Positions 48,869 to 58,043 of a stretch of DNA of 64,000 nt are shown in pieces. Source of the DNA: DAOTVY01 sp041082245 (lineage in GTDB: Bacteria; Chloroflexota; Chloroflexia; DTKN01); NCBI GenBank assembly GCA_041082245.1, contig JBDOIE010000191.1, forward strand, positions 24,879 through 88,878, written 5' to 3'. The first letter of the stretch is position 1, and each line of letters opens with the position of its first letter. The position numbers and the translations under genes were made by a program. Under the pieces are notes generated by a model. It did no database searches and had not been told where the DNA came from. It saw only the letters and a list, made by a program, of their open reading frames with translations.

Positions 48869-49989
48869 CCACAGGTCACGCTGCGCATCCCCCGCACGAT
48901 CTCGGTGGTCAGGGCGGCGCCGCAGGCCGGGCATCGGCTCGGGATCTGCCCTGTGGGTGTGGCGGCTTCGGCCGGAGCCCCGCCGACGCGTTCCCCTGCG
49001 ATATCCCCGCTCTGGATGCGGCCGATCAGCGCCTGGCACGCCTCGGAATCCCCTTTCAGGATGAAGCGAGCCTGCGACACAGGGGCCTGGGAGGAGAAGT
49101 GCAGTTCGAGCAGTTCCTTCTTCCAGACCAAAGCCCCCCGCTCCTCGGCCTTGCTCCGCTGCACGGCGCCGATCGGGGCCTCGAGCAGGAGGCGCTGCAC
49201 CCGCTCCTTTTCCGTCGGGATGAACAGGAACTTTTTCCGGGTCACATCTTCCTTCTGCTCGAACAGCAGCCGTTGATCGGTCAGATAGAGAACGCCTTCT
49301 GGACCTTCCTGTTCCCCGCCGCTCAGGTACTGGGCTTCCATCGCTTCGACAAGGTTCTCGTCCGGCCGCAGACGGAAGCTCGCTCCCGCCTGTTGTTCCA
49401 GCATCCAGCGGAGGTTCCGCAGGAGGCGCTCCATCTCTCTGGCTTTGCCTTCGAGGGTGGCGTAGAGGCGCTCTAACCCCCCGTACGTATCTGCGACGCG
49501 TTGCTCCAGGCTCTCGAGTTCGCGTTCCAGCGCCTCGAGTTGCAGCGGGTCTGGCCGGCCGGGAAGCGTCCCCAGCCGCCGGTGCAACGTCTCGGCCTGC
49601 TGAAGCAGGAGCTGACCCTGCGACGCCGCCTCGCTTTCTACCTGCCCGCGCAGCCCCCGCCATTGTTCCCGGAGGCTTTCGGTTTCCTGTTCCAGGCCGG
49701 CCCGGTACACGTATCCCAGGCGGCGGATCTCGGCCAGGGCGGTCGGGAAGCCAGCGATCAGCGCATCCAGATGCGTCAGGGCTCCTCGCAGTTCGGTGAG
49801 CGCCGCGCGGTTTCGCACCTGGTCCAGCCGCCGCTGCAGCGTTGCAACCCGTTCCTGGGCCGAGGTTTCCCCCGCCCCCGGGGGCACCGCCCCGCCCTGG
49901 GTCACAGGAGGCTGATCGCCTCCCGCGAGGTGTCCTCCGATCCCCGTCGGCCGCTTCTGGGATCCCTTGATGCCCCGATCCTCGTTCAC
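48841..49989 (-). CDS. Coiled-coil protein with a C-terminal zinc ribbon
   Basis: A 382-residue cytoplasmic protein. The Gly/Pro-rich N-terminus (about 1-45) is followed by coiled coil (about 45-205, Arg/Glu/Leu-rich). A beta-rich region resembling a GRAM/PH-like fold (about 215-335) contains GVLYLTDQRLLFEQKEDV. The C-terminal zinc ribbon is CPACGAAL...CGYCG. No established family name is recognised. The start is GTG 49989, chosen for AGAGGAGG five bases upstream; an ATG at 50028 overlaps the preceding peptide gene. It is the end of a four-gene minus-strand run with the channel, glutaredoxin and membrane peptide. Confidence 0.8.
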   Translation of the reverse strand: MNEDRGIKGSQKRPTGIGGHLAGGDQPPVTQGGAVPPGAGETSAQERVATLQRRLDQVRNRAALTELRGALTHLDALIAGFPTALAEIRRLGYVYRAGLEQETESLREQWRGLRGQVESEAASQGQLLLQQAETLHRRLGTLPGRPDPLQLEALERELESLEQRVADTYGGLERLYATLEGKAREMERLLRNLRWMLEQQAGASFRLRPDENLVEAMEAQYLSGGEQEGPEGVLYLTDQRLLFEQKEDVTRKKFLFIPTEKERVQRLLLEAPIGAVQRSKAEERGALVWKKELLELHFSSQAPVSQARFILKGDSEACQALIGRIQSGDIAGERVGGAPAEAATPTGQIPSRCPACGAALTTEIVRGMRSVTCGYCGSVIPL

Positions 49990-50017
49990 GCCATCCTCCT
50001 CTGTGTGGGCGGGGGCC

Positions 50018-50176
50018 TCATGGTTCATCTTCGTGGCGGCCCTCGCCGTCGCTATCGCGCGCTGGTCTTTCCAGCGCGCGGAACAACACAGCCCCTAGCC
50101 GTACGGCGAGGTACACCACTGCGGCGACGGCCAGGAACAACAACAGTACTCCCAGGAAGAACAGCGCAGCGTTCAT
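50018..50176 (-). CDS. 52-residue single-helix membrane peptide
   Basis: A short frame with one membrane helix (about 4-30, LFFLGVLLLFLAVAAVVYLAV) and a charged C-terminus (RPARDSDGEGRHEDEP). Its ATG overlaps the glutaredoxin stop (ATGA), the usual sign of translational coupling, which supports its being real. No family is recognised. It could be a small regulator or membrane partner of the neighbouring channel, though nothing beyond position supports this. Confidence 0.6.
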   Translation of the reverse strand: MNAALFFLGVLLLFLAVAAVVYLAVRLGAVLFRALERPARDSDGEGRHEDEP

Positions 50177-50424
50177 CCTTCGATCCCCAGTGCGTGGCGA
50201 AGCTGCTCCTCGGAGGGCTCGACCAGGATCCTGCCGTCCGGAAAGACGATCGTCGGGACGCTGCGGAAGCCGTGGTTCACCTGCTCGACAAAGCGCGCCG
50301 CTGCTTCGTCCTGGTCGATGTCGACCCAGCGGTACGGGATCTGGTAGCGGTCCAGTAGCTGCCGGCGCCGCCGCGACATACCGCACCACGTTGTGCCGTA
50401 GAAGACGATCTGCGACTCGCCCAA
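50173..50424 (-). CDS. Glutaredoxin/mycoredoxin-like protein with a CxxS active site
   Basis: An 83-residue thioredoxin-fold protein: IVFYGTTWCGMSRRRRQLLD, then the cis-proline motif SVPTIVFPDG and the C-terminal helix EEQLRHALGI. The active site is CGMS, so only the first cysteine of the usual CxxC is present, implying a monothiol mechanism. The start is TTG 50424 with GGAGG nine bases upstream; upstream codons in the frame overlap the channel gene. It lies 46 bases after the channel stop. Confidence 0.85.
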   Translation of the reverse strand: MGESQIVFYGTTWCGMSRRRRQLLDRYQIPYRWVDIDQDEAAARFVEQVNHGFRSVPTIVFPDGRILVEPSEEQLRHALGIEG

Positions 50425-50470
50425 CGTGTCCTGCCTCCGTTCGATGCTGGATGGGTGCAGACCGCCTGCC

Positions 50471-52360
50471 TCACGATTCCGCGAGGACAATCACCCGGTC
50501 TGCCTCGTCGAACGTGACCGTACGGGACTTGTCCGGGTTCAGGACGACTCCGTAGAAGCGCGTGGCATCCTGAGCGAACTCGTGCAGGCGGTAGCCGAGC
50601 GCTACCTCGCCACGCCGCCGGCCGGCTTCGACCACGGTGTAAAAGTTGACCGGCTCGTGCAGCCGGACGTAGTGGCCGGCCGGCTTGAGATAGATCTCCG
50701 AGCCTTCGGCATCGAAGAGATCCGCGAACACGGCGTTCAACTTCTTGTTCTCCGACACCTGCGCGAGCATCAGGCTGATGAGCCGGTCGCTCACGATGAA
50801 ATCGTCCGCGCGCGTGACTTCCGCCAGGTTGCGATTGCGTTCGTCCAGCATCTCGCTTACGATGGAAAAGCGATGCCCGCAGCGCTCGGAGATCTCCCGG
50901 AGATGGAGCAGGGTGATCAGCGTGCGCGCATCCGCCTCCTGGCGGTCCAGCGTATCGCAGTACGAAAGGATGATCACGTGCTGGTACCGTTCGATGTCCA
51001 AAGAGTCGAGGGTACGGCGGTCGGTCGTGTCACCGCGAAGGAAGGAGATCTTCTGCCGGGTCACCCCGGCGCAGTATCGCGCCAGCGCTTCCTCTACCCC
51101 TGGGCAGTCGCTGACGATGGTGAGCTCCGAGCCGTGAGCGACGTACTGTTCGAGCTCATTGACCACGAACGGCGCCCGCGAATTCCACCCGAGGATCAGT
51201 GTCCGTTCCGGCCGGGGGCTAACCGGTGGCACGTGCTGGATCGCGTCATGGCGGATCCCCAAATCCTGCAGGCCGGATAGCCGCACGGTGTCGTCGTCCT
51301 CGGAGATCGCGATCACCTGGTCTCCGGGCCCGATGCGCGTCTCCATAGGCGGGTTCAGACGCACCTGGCCGTCCTGTACCAGTCCCATCAGCGCGGAGTC
51401 CTCGTAGGCAAGAAGTGCCTCACCGAACGTCTTCCCCACCAGGGCGGGCTCCTCGTGGAAGTAGATCTCGTCCCCGGCAAAGTCCAGCAGCTCCGAGTAG
51501 ACCACCGAGAGGCCGGACTGCCGGCAGGTTTGGGCGATGATCCGGGCGATCAGCAGCGAGCCCAGGATCAGTTCTGCTTCTCCCCGCCCGGCCAGGGACG
51601 CGGCGGGCATGTTCTTCGCGTCGCGGATTTCGGCCACGATGTGGTACGGCTGCGGCCGGCGATGGGGATGGTTGGTGACCGCAAGCAGCGTCTTGATCAC
51701 CTCGGCATCCGGATCTGCTCCTTGTGGCGGGAGGACGACGATCGCGCGTGCCTCGTTGAAGCCAACGATCTCGAGGTCGTTCATCTCGAGCGGGTTCCCG
51801 GTACGGCAGACAATGCGCGTCCGGCCGGGGGCGGGAACAAGGCTGCGGATTTCGTCCTCCATCTTCACCTTGTCCTGGTCGGCCAGGATGGCGATGCAGG
51901 AGCGGCGCCGGTTCGCATTGGCGATGACGAGTTCCGAGATCAGGGTAAAGATCTTCGGGTTCCAGCCCAGGATGACCGTGTGGTCGCGCTCGATGACCCG
52001 GGAGCGTCCCTTGCGGAGTTCTTCGAGCCGTGCCTCGAGGCCCGTTGTGAGGATGCCGATCAGCGTGCTAACGATGAACACGCCGCCCAGGGTGACGACG
52101 AACATCGCGAGCAGGAAGGGCCAGGGGCCCGTATCGTTGCCCATCGTCCCGGCGTCGAGCGTGCGCATCAGGCTCATCCAGGCGATCTCGAGCAGGCCAG
52201 GCCGGCCCGGGGCAATGCCCGCACCCCAGACGACCAGGGAAGCAGCCAGGATCAGCCCGATGGTCACCAGCGCCAGCCAGCCGATCAGCACGCCCGGACC
52301 GCGGGAAAGGGCATTATCGAACGCATAGCGCAGACGATCGAGCCATCGCGAAGGTGCCAT
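50471..52360 (-). CDS. CASTOR/POLLUX-type ion channel with paired RCK-like domains
   Basis: A 629-residue protein. The N-terminal membrane part has helices at about 24-48 and 82-105, with a pore-loop-like stretch between (MSLMRTLDAGTMGNDTG). Two cytoplasmic nucleotide-binding RCK-like modules follow, each opening with a TVILGWNPKIF or TLILGWNSRAPFV segment (about 127 and 388). The plant homologues CASTOR and POLLUX/DMI1 are nuclear-envelope cation channels; the bacterial members are uncharacterised. It carries its own promoter and is the first gene of a minus-strand operon with a glutaredoxin. Confidence 0.88.
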   Translation of the reverse strand: MAPSRWLDRLRYAFDNALSRGPGVLIGWLALVTIGLILAASLVVWGAGIAPGRPGLLEIAWMSLMRTLDAGTMGNDTGPWPFLLAMFVVTLGGVFIVSTLIGILTTGLEARLEELRKGRSRVIERDHTVILGWNPKIFTLISELVIANANRRRSCIAILADQDKVKMEDEIRSLVPAPGRTRIVCRTGNPLEMNDLEIVGFNEARAIVVLPPQGADPDAEVIKTLLAVTNHPHRRPQPYHIVAEIRDAKNMPAASLAGRGEAELILGSLLIARIIAQTCRQSGLSVVYSELLDFAGDEIYFHEEPALVGKTFGEALLAYEDSALMGLVQDGQVRLNPPMETRIGPGDQVIAISEDDDTVRLSGLQDLGIRHDAIQHVPPVSPRPERTLILGWNSRAPFVVNELEQYVAHGSELTIVSDCPGVEEALARYCAGVTRQKISFLRGDTTDRRTLDSLDIERYQHVIILSYCDTLDRQEADARTLITLLHLREISERCGHRFSIVSEMLDERNRNLAEVTRADDFIVSDRLISLMLAQVSENKKLNAVFADLFDAEGSEIYLKPAGHYVRLHEPVNFYTVVEAGRRRGEVALGYRLHEFAQDATRFYGVVLNPDKSRTVTFDEADRVIVLAES

Positions 52361-52401
52361 CGTGCGCTCCTTACGCCAGCGGTTACCTACGCCCCTCTAG
52401 G

Positions 52402-52431
52402 ATTATACTACGGCGCGGTTCCCGTGTGCAA
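52402..52431 (-). promoter_or_regulatory. Promoter of the CASTOR/POLLUX-type channel operon
   Basis: On the minus strand TTGCAC (52431-52426), an 18-bp spacer and TATAAT (52407-52402), 42 bases from the channel ATG. Confidence 0.7.
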
Positions 52432-52448
52432 CCGGCGCGTTAAGACGT

Positions 52449-52477
52449 TTGCGCCCTGTTCGGCCGTGTAGTACAAT
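52449..52477 (+). promoter_or_regulatory. Promoter of the dgt-argS operon
   Basis: TTGCGC (52449-52454), a 17-bp spacer and TACAAT (52472-52477), 28 bases before the dgt ATG; divergent from the channel promoter. Confidence 0.75.
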
Positions 52478-52504
52478 GCGCACATCCGGATCGGAGGTTT
52501 GGGG

Positions 52505-53656
52505 ATGATACGTTCCCGGACGCTTCTCGAATCGATCGAAGAAGGTTCACTTGCGCCTTACGCGGTGCACAGCAGCCAGTCCCGCGGCCGGGCCTACCCG
52601 GAGGAAGAACCTCCCTACCGTACGGCCTTTATGCGGGACCGCGACCGCATCCTGCACACGACCGCCTTCCGCCGCCTCGAGTACAAGACGCAGGTCTTTG
52701 TGAACTATGAAGGCGACTATTACCGCACCCGTTTGACCCACACGCTGGAGGTCTGCCAGATCGGCCGCACCCTGGCCCGCGCCCTGGGGCTGAACGAAGA
52801 CCTGGTCGAGGCGATCGCGCTTGCTCACGACCTGGGCCACCCGGCCTTCGGCCATTCGGGCGAAGAGACACTGGCGGAGCTGATGGCCGACCACGGGGGG
52901 TTCAACCACAATGCGCAGAGCCTGCGCATCGTCGAAAAACTGGAGCGACGCTACCCGGACTTCCCGGGGTTGAACCTGACCTGGGAGGTGCGGGAAGGGA
53001 TCATCAAGCACGAGACGCTCTACGACCGGGCGGATGCCTCGGCCTTCGACCCGGACCTGCGGCCTCCTCTGGAGGCGCAGGTGGTCAATGTGGCGGACGA
53101 GACAGCCTACACGGCCCACGACCTGGACGATGGACTGCGCTCTGGCATGATCCACTTCGCCGATCTGCAAGGCATTGCGCTATGGGAGGAACTGCTGGAG
53201 CAGCTGGGGATGAAAGACCGACCGTCCACCGAGATGGACCGGCGGCGTATCATCCGTCGCCTGATCGGTATTCAGGTCACAGATATCCTCGAGGAGACCA
53301 GCCGGAGGTTGAAAGAGGCAGGGATCGCCACTCTGGACGATGTCCGGCGGTATCCGGGCCCGCTGGTGGGCTTTTCGGCGGAGATGGAGGAGAAGAACCG
53401 CGAGCTCAAGGCGTTTCTTTTTCGACATCTCTACCGGCACTGGCGCGTGGTGCGGATGGCGGTCAAGGCGCGCTGGTTCATCCGCCAGCTGTTCCAGGCC
53501 TATACGGCCGAGCCTCAGCTCCTGCCTCCAGACACCCGCGCGCGTCTGGCCGAAGAGGATCTGCACCGCGTGGTGTGCGACTACATCGCCGGGATGACCG
53601 ACCGGTACGCCCTGGAGGAGTACCGCAAGTTGTTCGATCCGTGGGAGCGCGTCTGA
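52505..53656 (+). CDS. dgt: Deoxyguanosinetriphosphate triphosphohydrolase-like protein
   Basis: An HD-domain enzyme hydrolysing dNTPs to deoxynucleoside and triphosphate. The 383 residues show SQSRGRAYPEEEPPYRTAF and the HD metal ligands in RLTHTLEVCQIGR and LAHDLGHPAFGHSGE. VADETAYTAHDLDDGLRSG carries the last aspartate. The length is that of the shorter, non-E. coli type (often called dGTPase-like type 2). ATG 52505 is preferred over TTG 52499 because GGAGG lies at ideal distance. It is followed 12 bases later by argS. Confidence 0.95.
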   Translation: MIRSRTLLESIEEGSLAPYAVHSSQSRGRAYPEEEPPYRTAFMRDRDRILHTTAFRRLEYKTQVFVNYEGDYYRTRLTHTLEVCQIGRTLARALGLNEDLVEAIALAHDLGHPAFGHSGEETLAELMADHGGFNHNAQSLRIVEKLERRYPDFPGLNLTWEVREGIIKHETLYDRADASAFDPDLRPPLEAQVVNVADETAYTAHDLDDGLRSGMIHFADLQGIALWEELLEQLGMKDRPSTEMDRRRIIRRLIGIQVTDILEETSRRLKEAGIATLDDVRRYPGPLVGFSAEMEEKNRELKAFLFRHLYRHWRVVRMAVKARWFIRQLFQAYTAEPQLLPPDTRARLAEEDLHRVVCDYIAGMTDRYALEEYRKLFDPWERV

Positions 53657-53668
53657 CAGGAGGTCACC

Positions 53669-55399
53669 GTGCCACGAGAGTACGCCCTGGATCGTTTCGA
53701 GCGTCAGGTCCGTGAAACGCTCCTGGAAAGTGGGGCAGTCCAGCCCGAGGAGATCTCCTTGCTCCCGCCGCCCCCCGAGATTCCCGGAGATCTAGGACTG
53801 CCGTGCTTTGTGCTGGCCCGGAGGCTGCGCCGTCCGCCGGCCGCGATCGCCCAGGAACTCGCGGAGCGCCTCGCGTTTCCCGCGGAAAGCCTGATCGGAC
53901 GGGTGTTCCCGCAGGGGCCGTACCTGAACTTCTGCCAGGAGCCTCGGGCGATGGCCCGCAGCGTGCTGGCCGAAGTACGTTACTGGGGAGATGCGTACGG
54001 CGGCGACGATATCGGGGCCGGGCGGAACGTGATCATCGACTACTCCTCGCCGAACGTGGCGCGGCGCATGCACATCGGCCACGTCCGCTCAACCGTGATC
54101 GGGCAGGCGTTGCGCAACCTCTACGACTTCCTGGGATACCACACGATCGGGGATAACCACCTGGGCGACTGGGGGACCCAGTTCGGGAAGCTCATCTACG
54201 CCTACAAAGCCTGGGGAGACGAGCAGGAGATGGAGCGCGCCCCGATCGACCATCTGGTGGACCTGTACGCCCGATTCCACCGCGAAGCGCAGGAGAACCC
54301 CGCGCTCGAGGAGGAAGGGCGACGCTGGTTCGCACGGCTCGAGGCCGGCGACCCGGAAGCCCGCGCGCTCTGGCAGCGCTTCATGGATCTCACCATCCGG
54401 GAGTTCGAGAAGACCTACCGCCGCTTGCGGGTGCATTTCGATCTCTACCGGGGAGAAAGCTTCTATGAGCCGATGCTGGAAGATGCGATCCGGGAGGCGG
54501 TGGAAAAAGGGGCCGCACAGCAGTTGCCCGACAGCCCGGCCGTCGTGCTGGACCTGACGGAGGACGGGTTGGGATCCACACTGTTGCGCAAGAGCGACGG
54601 GGCCACGCTCTACCTTACGCGCGAGCTTGCCACGGCCCTCCACCGGTATCGGGAGTACGACCCTGTGCTCATCCTGTACGTGGTGGGGGCCGAGCAGGAG
54701 CTCCATTTCCGGCAGCTGAAGCGCCTCCTGGAGCGGATGGGGTACGCAGAGCTCGCCTCGCGCTGCATCCACGTCTCCTTTGGGACGATCGTCAAGCCGG
54801 ATGGGAGCCGTTTCTCGATGCGCGAGGGTGAGGTGATCTTCCTGGACGAACTGCTGGACGAGGCAGAGGCGCGGGCGCGCGCCATCGTCGAGCAGAAGAA
54901 CCCGGCGCTCAGCGAGGAGGAAAAGCGGGAGATCGCGCGGCAGGTGGGCATCGGGGCGGTCGTGTACAACGACCTCTACCAGGACCGGCGGCGCGACGTG
55001 GTTTTTGACTGGGACCGGATGCTCTCCTTCGAGGGGAACAGCGCGCCGTACATCCAGTATACCCACACCCGTTGCTGTAGCGTGCTGGAGAAAGCCGGCG
55101 GGCCCCCGGAAGCTTACGATCCCGACTTGCTTGTGGAGCCCCAGGAACAGGCGCTGATCAAGCATCTTGCACGCTTTCCGCGGGCGGTTCGGCAGGCAGC
55201 CGAAGAGTATGCGCCGCACATTGTAGCGGAGTGGCTTTACGAGACCTCGCGCGACTTTAGCCGGTTCTGGCGCGACCTGCCGATCCTGGCGGCGCCGGAG
55301 GATGTGCGGCGGGCGCGGCTGGGCCTGGTGGCCGCGGTGGCGCAGGGCATCCGCAACGGCCTGCGCCTCCTGGGGATCGAGGCGCCGACGCGGATGTAG
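53669..55399 (+). CDS. argS: Arginine--tRNA ligase
   Basis: A class I synthetase charging tRNA-Arg, 576 residues. It has the N-terminal additional domain (about 1-105), then SSPNVARRMHIGHVRST with the HIGH motif (HIGH intact). The MREG in GSRFSMREG stands for KMSKS, as in many ArgRSs. The C-terminal DALR-type anticodon-binding domain contains FEGNSAPYIQYTHTRCCS and ends LGIEAPTRM. The start is GTG 53669 with AGGAGG upstream. It is probably cotranscribed with dgt. Confidence 0.97.
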   Translation: MPREYALDRFERQVRETLLESGAVQPEEISLLPPPPEIPGDLGLPCFVLARRLRRPPAAIAQELAERLAFPAESLIGRVFPQGPYLNFCQEPRAMARSVLAEVRYWGDAYGGDDIGAGRNVIIDYSSPNVARRMHIGHVRSTVIGQALRNLYDFLGYHTIGDNHLGDWGTQFGKLIYAYKAWGDEQEMERAPIDHLVDLYARFHREAQENPALEEEGRRWFARLEAGDPEARALWQRFMDLTIREFEKTYRRLRVHFDLYRGESFYEPMLEDAIREAVEKGAAQQLPDSPAVVLDLTEDGLGSTLLRKSDGATLYLTRELATALHRYREYDPVLILYVVGAEQELHFRQLKRLLERMGYAELASRCIHVSFGTIVKPDGSRFSMREGEVIFLDELLDEAEARARAIVEQKNPALSEEEKREIARQVGIGAVVYNDLYQDRRRDVVFDWDRMLSFEGNSAPYIQYTHTRCCSVLEKAGGPPEAYDPDLLVEPQEQALIKHLARFPRAVRQAAEEYAPHIVAEWLYETSRDFSRFWRDLPILAAPEDVRRARLGLVAAVAQGIRNGLRLLGIEAPTRM

Positions 55400-55405
55400 G
55401 GCGAC

Positions 55406-56506
55406 ATGAAAGTGCTCATCCTGAGCAAGGCGCTCGTCGTCGGGGCCTACCAGCGCCAGCTGCGATGGCTGGCCAGCGAGCCGGACATCGACCTGGTTGC
55501 CGTGGTGCCGCCCTACTGGACGGAGCCGGGTGTGGGACGGGTGGATCTGGAGCGAATTCCCCCGAATGGCTACCGGTTGCTCGTGCAGGACATCGCCTTG
55601 AACGGGCATTTCCATCTGTATCGCTGGCGTGGCCTGGGGCGATTGCTGCGGAGCGAGCGCCCGGACGTCCTCCACCTCGACGAGGAGTCGTTCAACTGGG
55701 CGACCTGCCAGGGGATGTGGTGGGGGACGCGGATAGGAGCGCGGTGTCTTTTTTTCAACTGGGCCAACATCCGGCGGCCTCTGCCCCCGCCGTTCTGCTG
55801 GTTCGAGCGCTACAACCTCTCCCACGCGGCCTACGCGGTCGCCGGGAACCGGGAAGCCGCCTCCATTCTTCGGGAAAAGGGCTACCGGGGACCGCTGGCG
55901 GTCATCCCCCAGTTCGGGGTCGATGTGGAGGTTTTCTGCCCGGGCGGAAAGCGTTTGGGGCCTGAGTTTGTTGTAGGGTATGTTGGCCGGCTCGTGCCCC
56001 AGAAGGGGGTTCTGGATCTCCTGGAGGCCGTCGCCCGGATGCCGTCGAACGTCCGTTTGCGTTTGATCGGTGGGGGCAGTCTGGAGCCCGAGTTGCGGCG
56101 CCGCTCGACCGCCCTGGGGATGGAGCACCGGGTGGAGTTCCTGGGACGGGTCCCTTCTTCGGCCTTGCCGCAGCTGTACCGGGAACTGGACGTCCTGGTG
56201 CTGCCTTCGCGCACGACGCCTAACTGGAAGGAGCAGTTCGGCCGGGTCTTGATCGAAGCGATGGCGTGCGGAGTCCCTGTGGTCGGGTCAGATTCGGGAG
56301 AGATCCCGAATGTGGTCGGAGAGGCCGGCCTCCTCTTTCCCGAGGGGGACGTGGAAGCGCTGCAGGACCGGCTGCGCACGCTCTTCGAGCATGCGGCGCT
56401 GCGCCGGGAGCTGGGCGTGCGGGGCCGGGAGCGTGTGCTGGCGCACTATAGCCAGGAGCGCGTCGCTCGCGCCTACGTTGGGGTATACCGGGAAATCGGG
56501 TCATGA
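55406..56506 (+). CDS. Family 4 glycosyltransferase
   Basis: A 366-residue GT-B enzyme. The N-terminus is MKVLILSKALVVGAYQRQLR, the mid-domain VVGYVGRLVPQKGVLDLLEA, and the donor-binding region EQFGRVLIEAMACGVPVVGSDSGEIPNVVGEAGLLFP is split by the E-x7-E motif around the last glutamates. Acceptor and donor are unknown; synthesis of a cell-surface polysaccharide is likely. It lies 6 bases after argS and overlaps the TPR gene by four bases. Confidence 0.92.
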   Translation: MKVLILSKALVVGAYQRQLRWLASEPDIDLVAVVPPYWTEPGVGRVDLERIPPNGYRLLVQDIALNGHFHLYRWRGLGRLLRSERPDVLHLDEESFNWATCQGMWWGTRIGARCLFFNWANIRRPLPPPFCWFERYNLSHAAYAVAGNREAASILREKGYRGPLAVIPQFGVDVEVFCPGGKRLGPEFVVGYVGRLVPQKGVLDLLEAVARMPSNVRLRLIGGGSLEPELRRRSTALGMEHRVEFLGRVPSSALPQLYRELDVLVLPSRTTPNWKEQFGRVLIEAMACGVPVVGSDSGEIPNVVGEAGLLFPEGDVEALQDRLRTLFEHAALRRELGVRGRERVLAHYSQERVARAYVGVYREIGS

Positions 56507-58026
56507 TCCGCCTCCCTCGCAGCAGTCGGTCTGTCCTGCTCGCCGGTTTTCTCCTGCTTGTGGGCCTTCTATTCCCTCGCGCCGTCGCGTTCGTCCGCAC
56601 CACAGGGCGAGCCTCTTCGCCCTTCGAACGGGGAGAACGGGCGCTGGGCGAAGGCCGTTTCTTCCAGGCCGAAATCGCGTTCCGCCAGGCCCTCTTTTCC
56701 CCGGATAGAGACCGTGCGCTCGGCCGACTCGGCCAGCTGGCGCTGCTACGCGGGGATGAGAACGAGGCGCTCGAGCGGCTCCGCGCTGCGGTGCAGCTGC
56801 GCCCGGACGATGTAACGAGCTGGGCGTGTCTCGGCTGGCTGGAGTGGAGGCGCGGAGCGATCGAACTTGCGGAGCAGGCCTGGAACCAGGGAATGCGGTA
56901 CGACGGCCACTTTCTCGTCCACGGGCTGAAGGGCGAGGCGGCGTACCGGCGTCGGGCCATGCCGGAGGCGCGCGAGGAGTTCCGGGCGCTTCTTTCCGAG
57001 GACGCACCGGCGTCCTGGCGCGCGTGGGCCCACCTGCGGCTGGGGACGCTGGATGCGCCGACCGATCCGGCTTCTGCCCTGGCCCACTGGCGAGCTGCGC
57101 TCGAGGTGGAAGCCGCGCGGGAAGTGCCGTGGAGCCCTTCTCCGGAGCTGATCTTCCAGAGGCCTGCGGGCGAGGCGAGCCGCCATGCGGAGGAGCTAGC
57201 AGGATTCCTCGAAACCCTGCGCGCTCGTGGCGACGAGGAGCCTATCCTGGCCCTCGCGCAGCTGCTGATCGGGCAGCAGGACGGTTGTGGAGCCGCCTCC
57301 CTCCTTGAGGAGTTGGCCGAAGGCACCGCAGTGCCCAGAGTCGAGGCTTCTCTCGGGTATGCGCGGATTCTCTGTGGCGAAGCAGAGGCAGGGCTACGGG
57401 CGTTGCACAGTGCCCGGACGCGCGCGTCGGACGATCCGTTCGTCCGGCAGCTGCTCGCTCGGGCCTACCTCGAGCGGGGATGGCCCCGGGCCGCCCGCTA
57501 CGAGCTGGACCAGGCCCGTGAGCTGTCGCCGAAAAACCCGCTGATCGCGCTCGACCTTGCTCGTGTCGCTCAGGAGGAAGGCTCCTACGAGGAAGCCGAT
57601 GCCTGGTTCTCGGAAGCCTGGGAGCAGGCACAGGGGAGCACGGACGAACCGTTTGTCGCCCTGGTGCGCGCGCGTTTTTACCTGGAGACCGGCTGGTCGG
57701 TGTGCGAGAGGGGGAAGGATGCAATGGCCGCGCTCTTGCTTTCGCTTCCGGATGAGCCGGAAACGCTGCGGGTCTACGGTCGGTGGCTTGTGCTGTGCGG
57801 ACAACCCGAGCAGGCCATCCAGGTGCTGGAGCGGGCGGTGCAATCGGACACCGCTTCTGCGGATGCCTACGATGCGCTGGGAGAGGCCTATCTCGCCGGG
57901 GGCGATCGCCGTGCGGCCGCGCGCGCCTTCCTGGAAGCCGCTGACCGCGAGCCCTGGCGCGCTGCAAGCTGCCGTGCAAGGGCCTGGCTTCTGGCGCAGG
58001 CAGCCTCTTTTCTCCCTTTCCCCTGA
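56503..58026 (+). CDS. Tetratricopeptide-repeat protein with a signal anchor
   Basis: A 507-residue protein. It has an N-terminal signal anchor (about 10-32) and about eleven TPR-like units across residues 40-500 (for example ALGRLGQLALLRGDENEALE, ARAYLERGWPRAARYELDQA, AYDALGEAYLAGGDRRAAAR). It is likely an extracytoplasmic scaffold. Its start overlaps the GT4 stop (ATGA), so a role with polysaccharide synthesis, as in many glycan loci, is plausible. Not assignable to a named family. Confidence 0.85.
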   Translation: MIRLPRSSRSVLLAGFLLLVGLLFPRAVAFVRTTGRASSPFERGERALGEGRFFQAEIAFRQALFSPDRDRALGRLGQLALLRGDENEALERLRAAVQLRPDDVTSWACLGWLEWRRGAIELAEQAWNQGMRYDGHFLVHGLKGEAAYRRRAMPEAREEFRALLSEDAPASWRAWAHLRLGTLDAPTDPASALAHWRAALEVEAAREVPWSPSPELIFQRPAGEASRHAEELAGFLETLRARGDEEPILALAQLLIGQQDGCGAASLLEELAEGTAVPRVEASLGYARILCGEAEAGLRALHSARTRASDDPFVRQLLARAYLERGWPRAARYELDQARELSPKNPLIALDLARVAQEEGSYEEADAWFSEAWEQAQGSTDEPFVALVRARFYLETGWSVCERGKDAMAALLLSLPDEPETLRVYGRWLVLCGQPEQAIQVLERAVQSDTASADAYDALGEAYLAGGDRRAAARAFLEAADREPWRAASCRARAWLLAQAASFLPFP

Positions 58027-58043
58027 GCGGATTGGTTGCCCGT

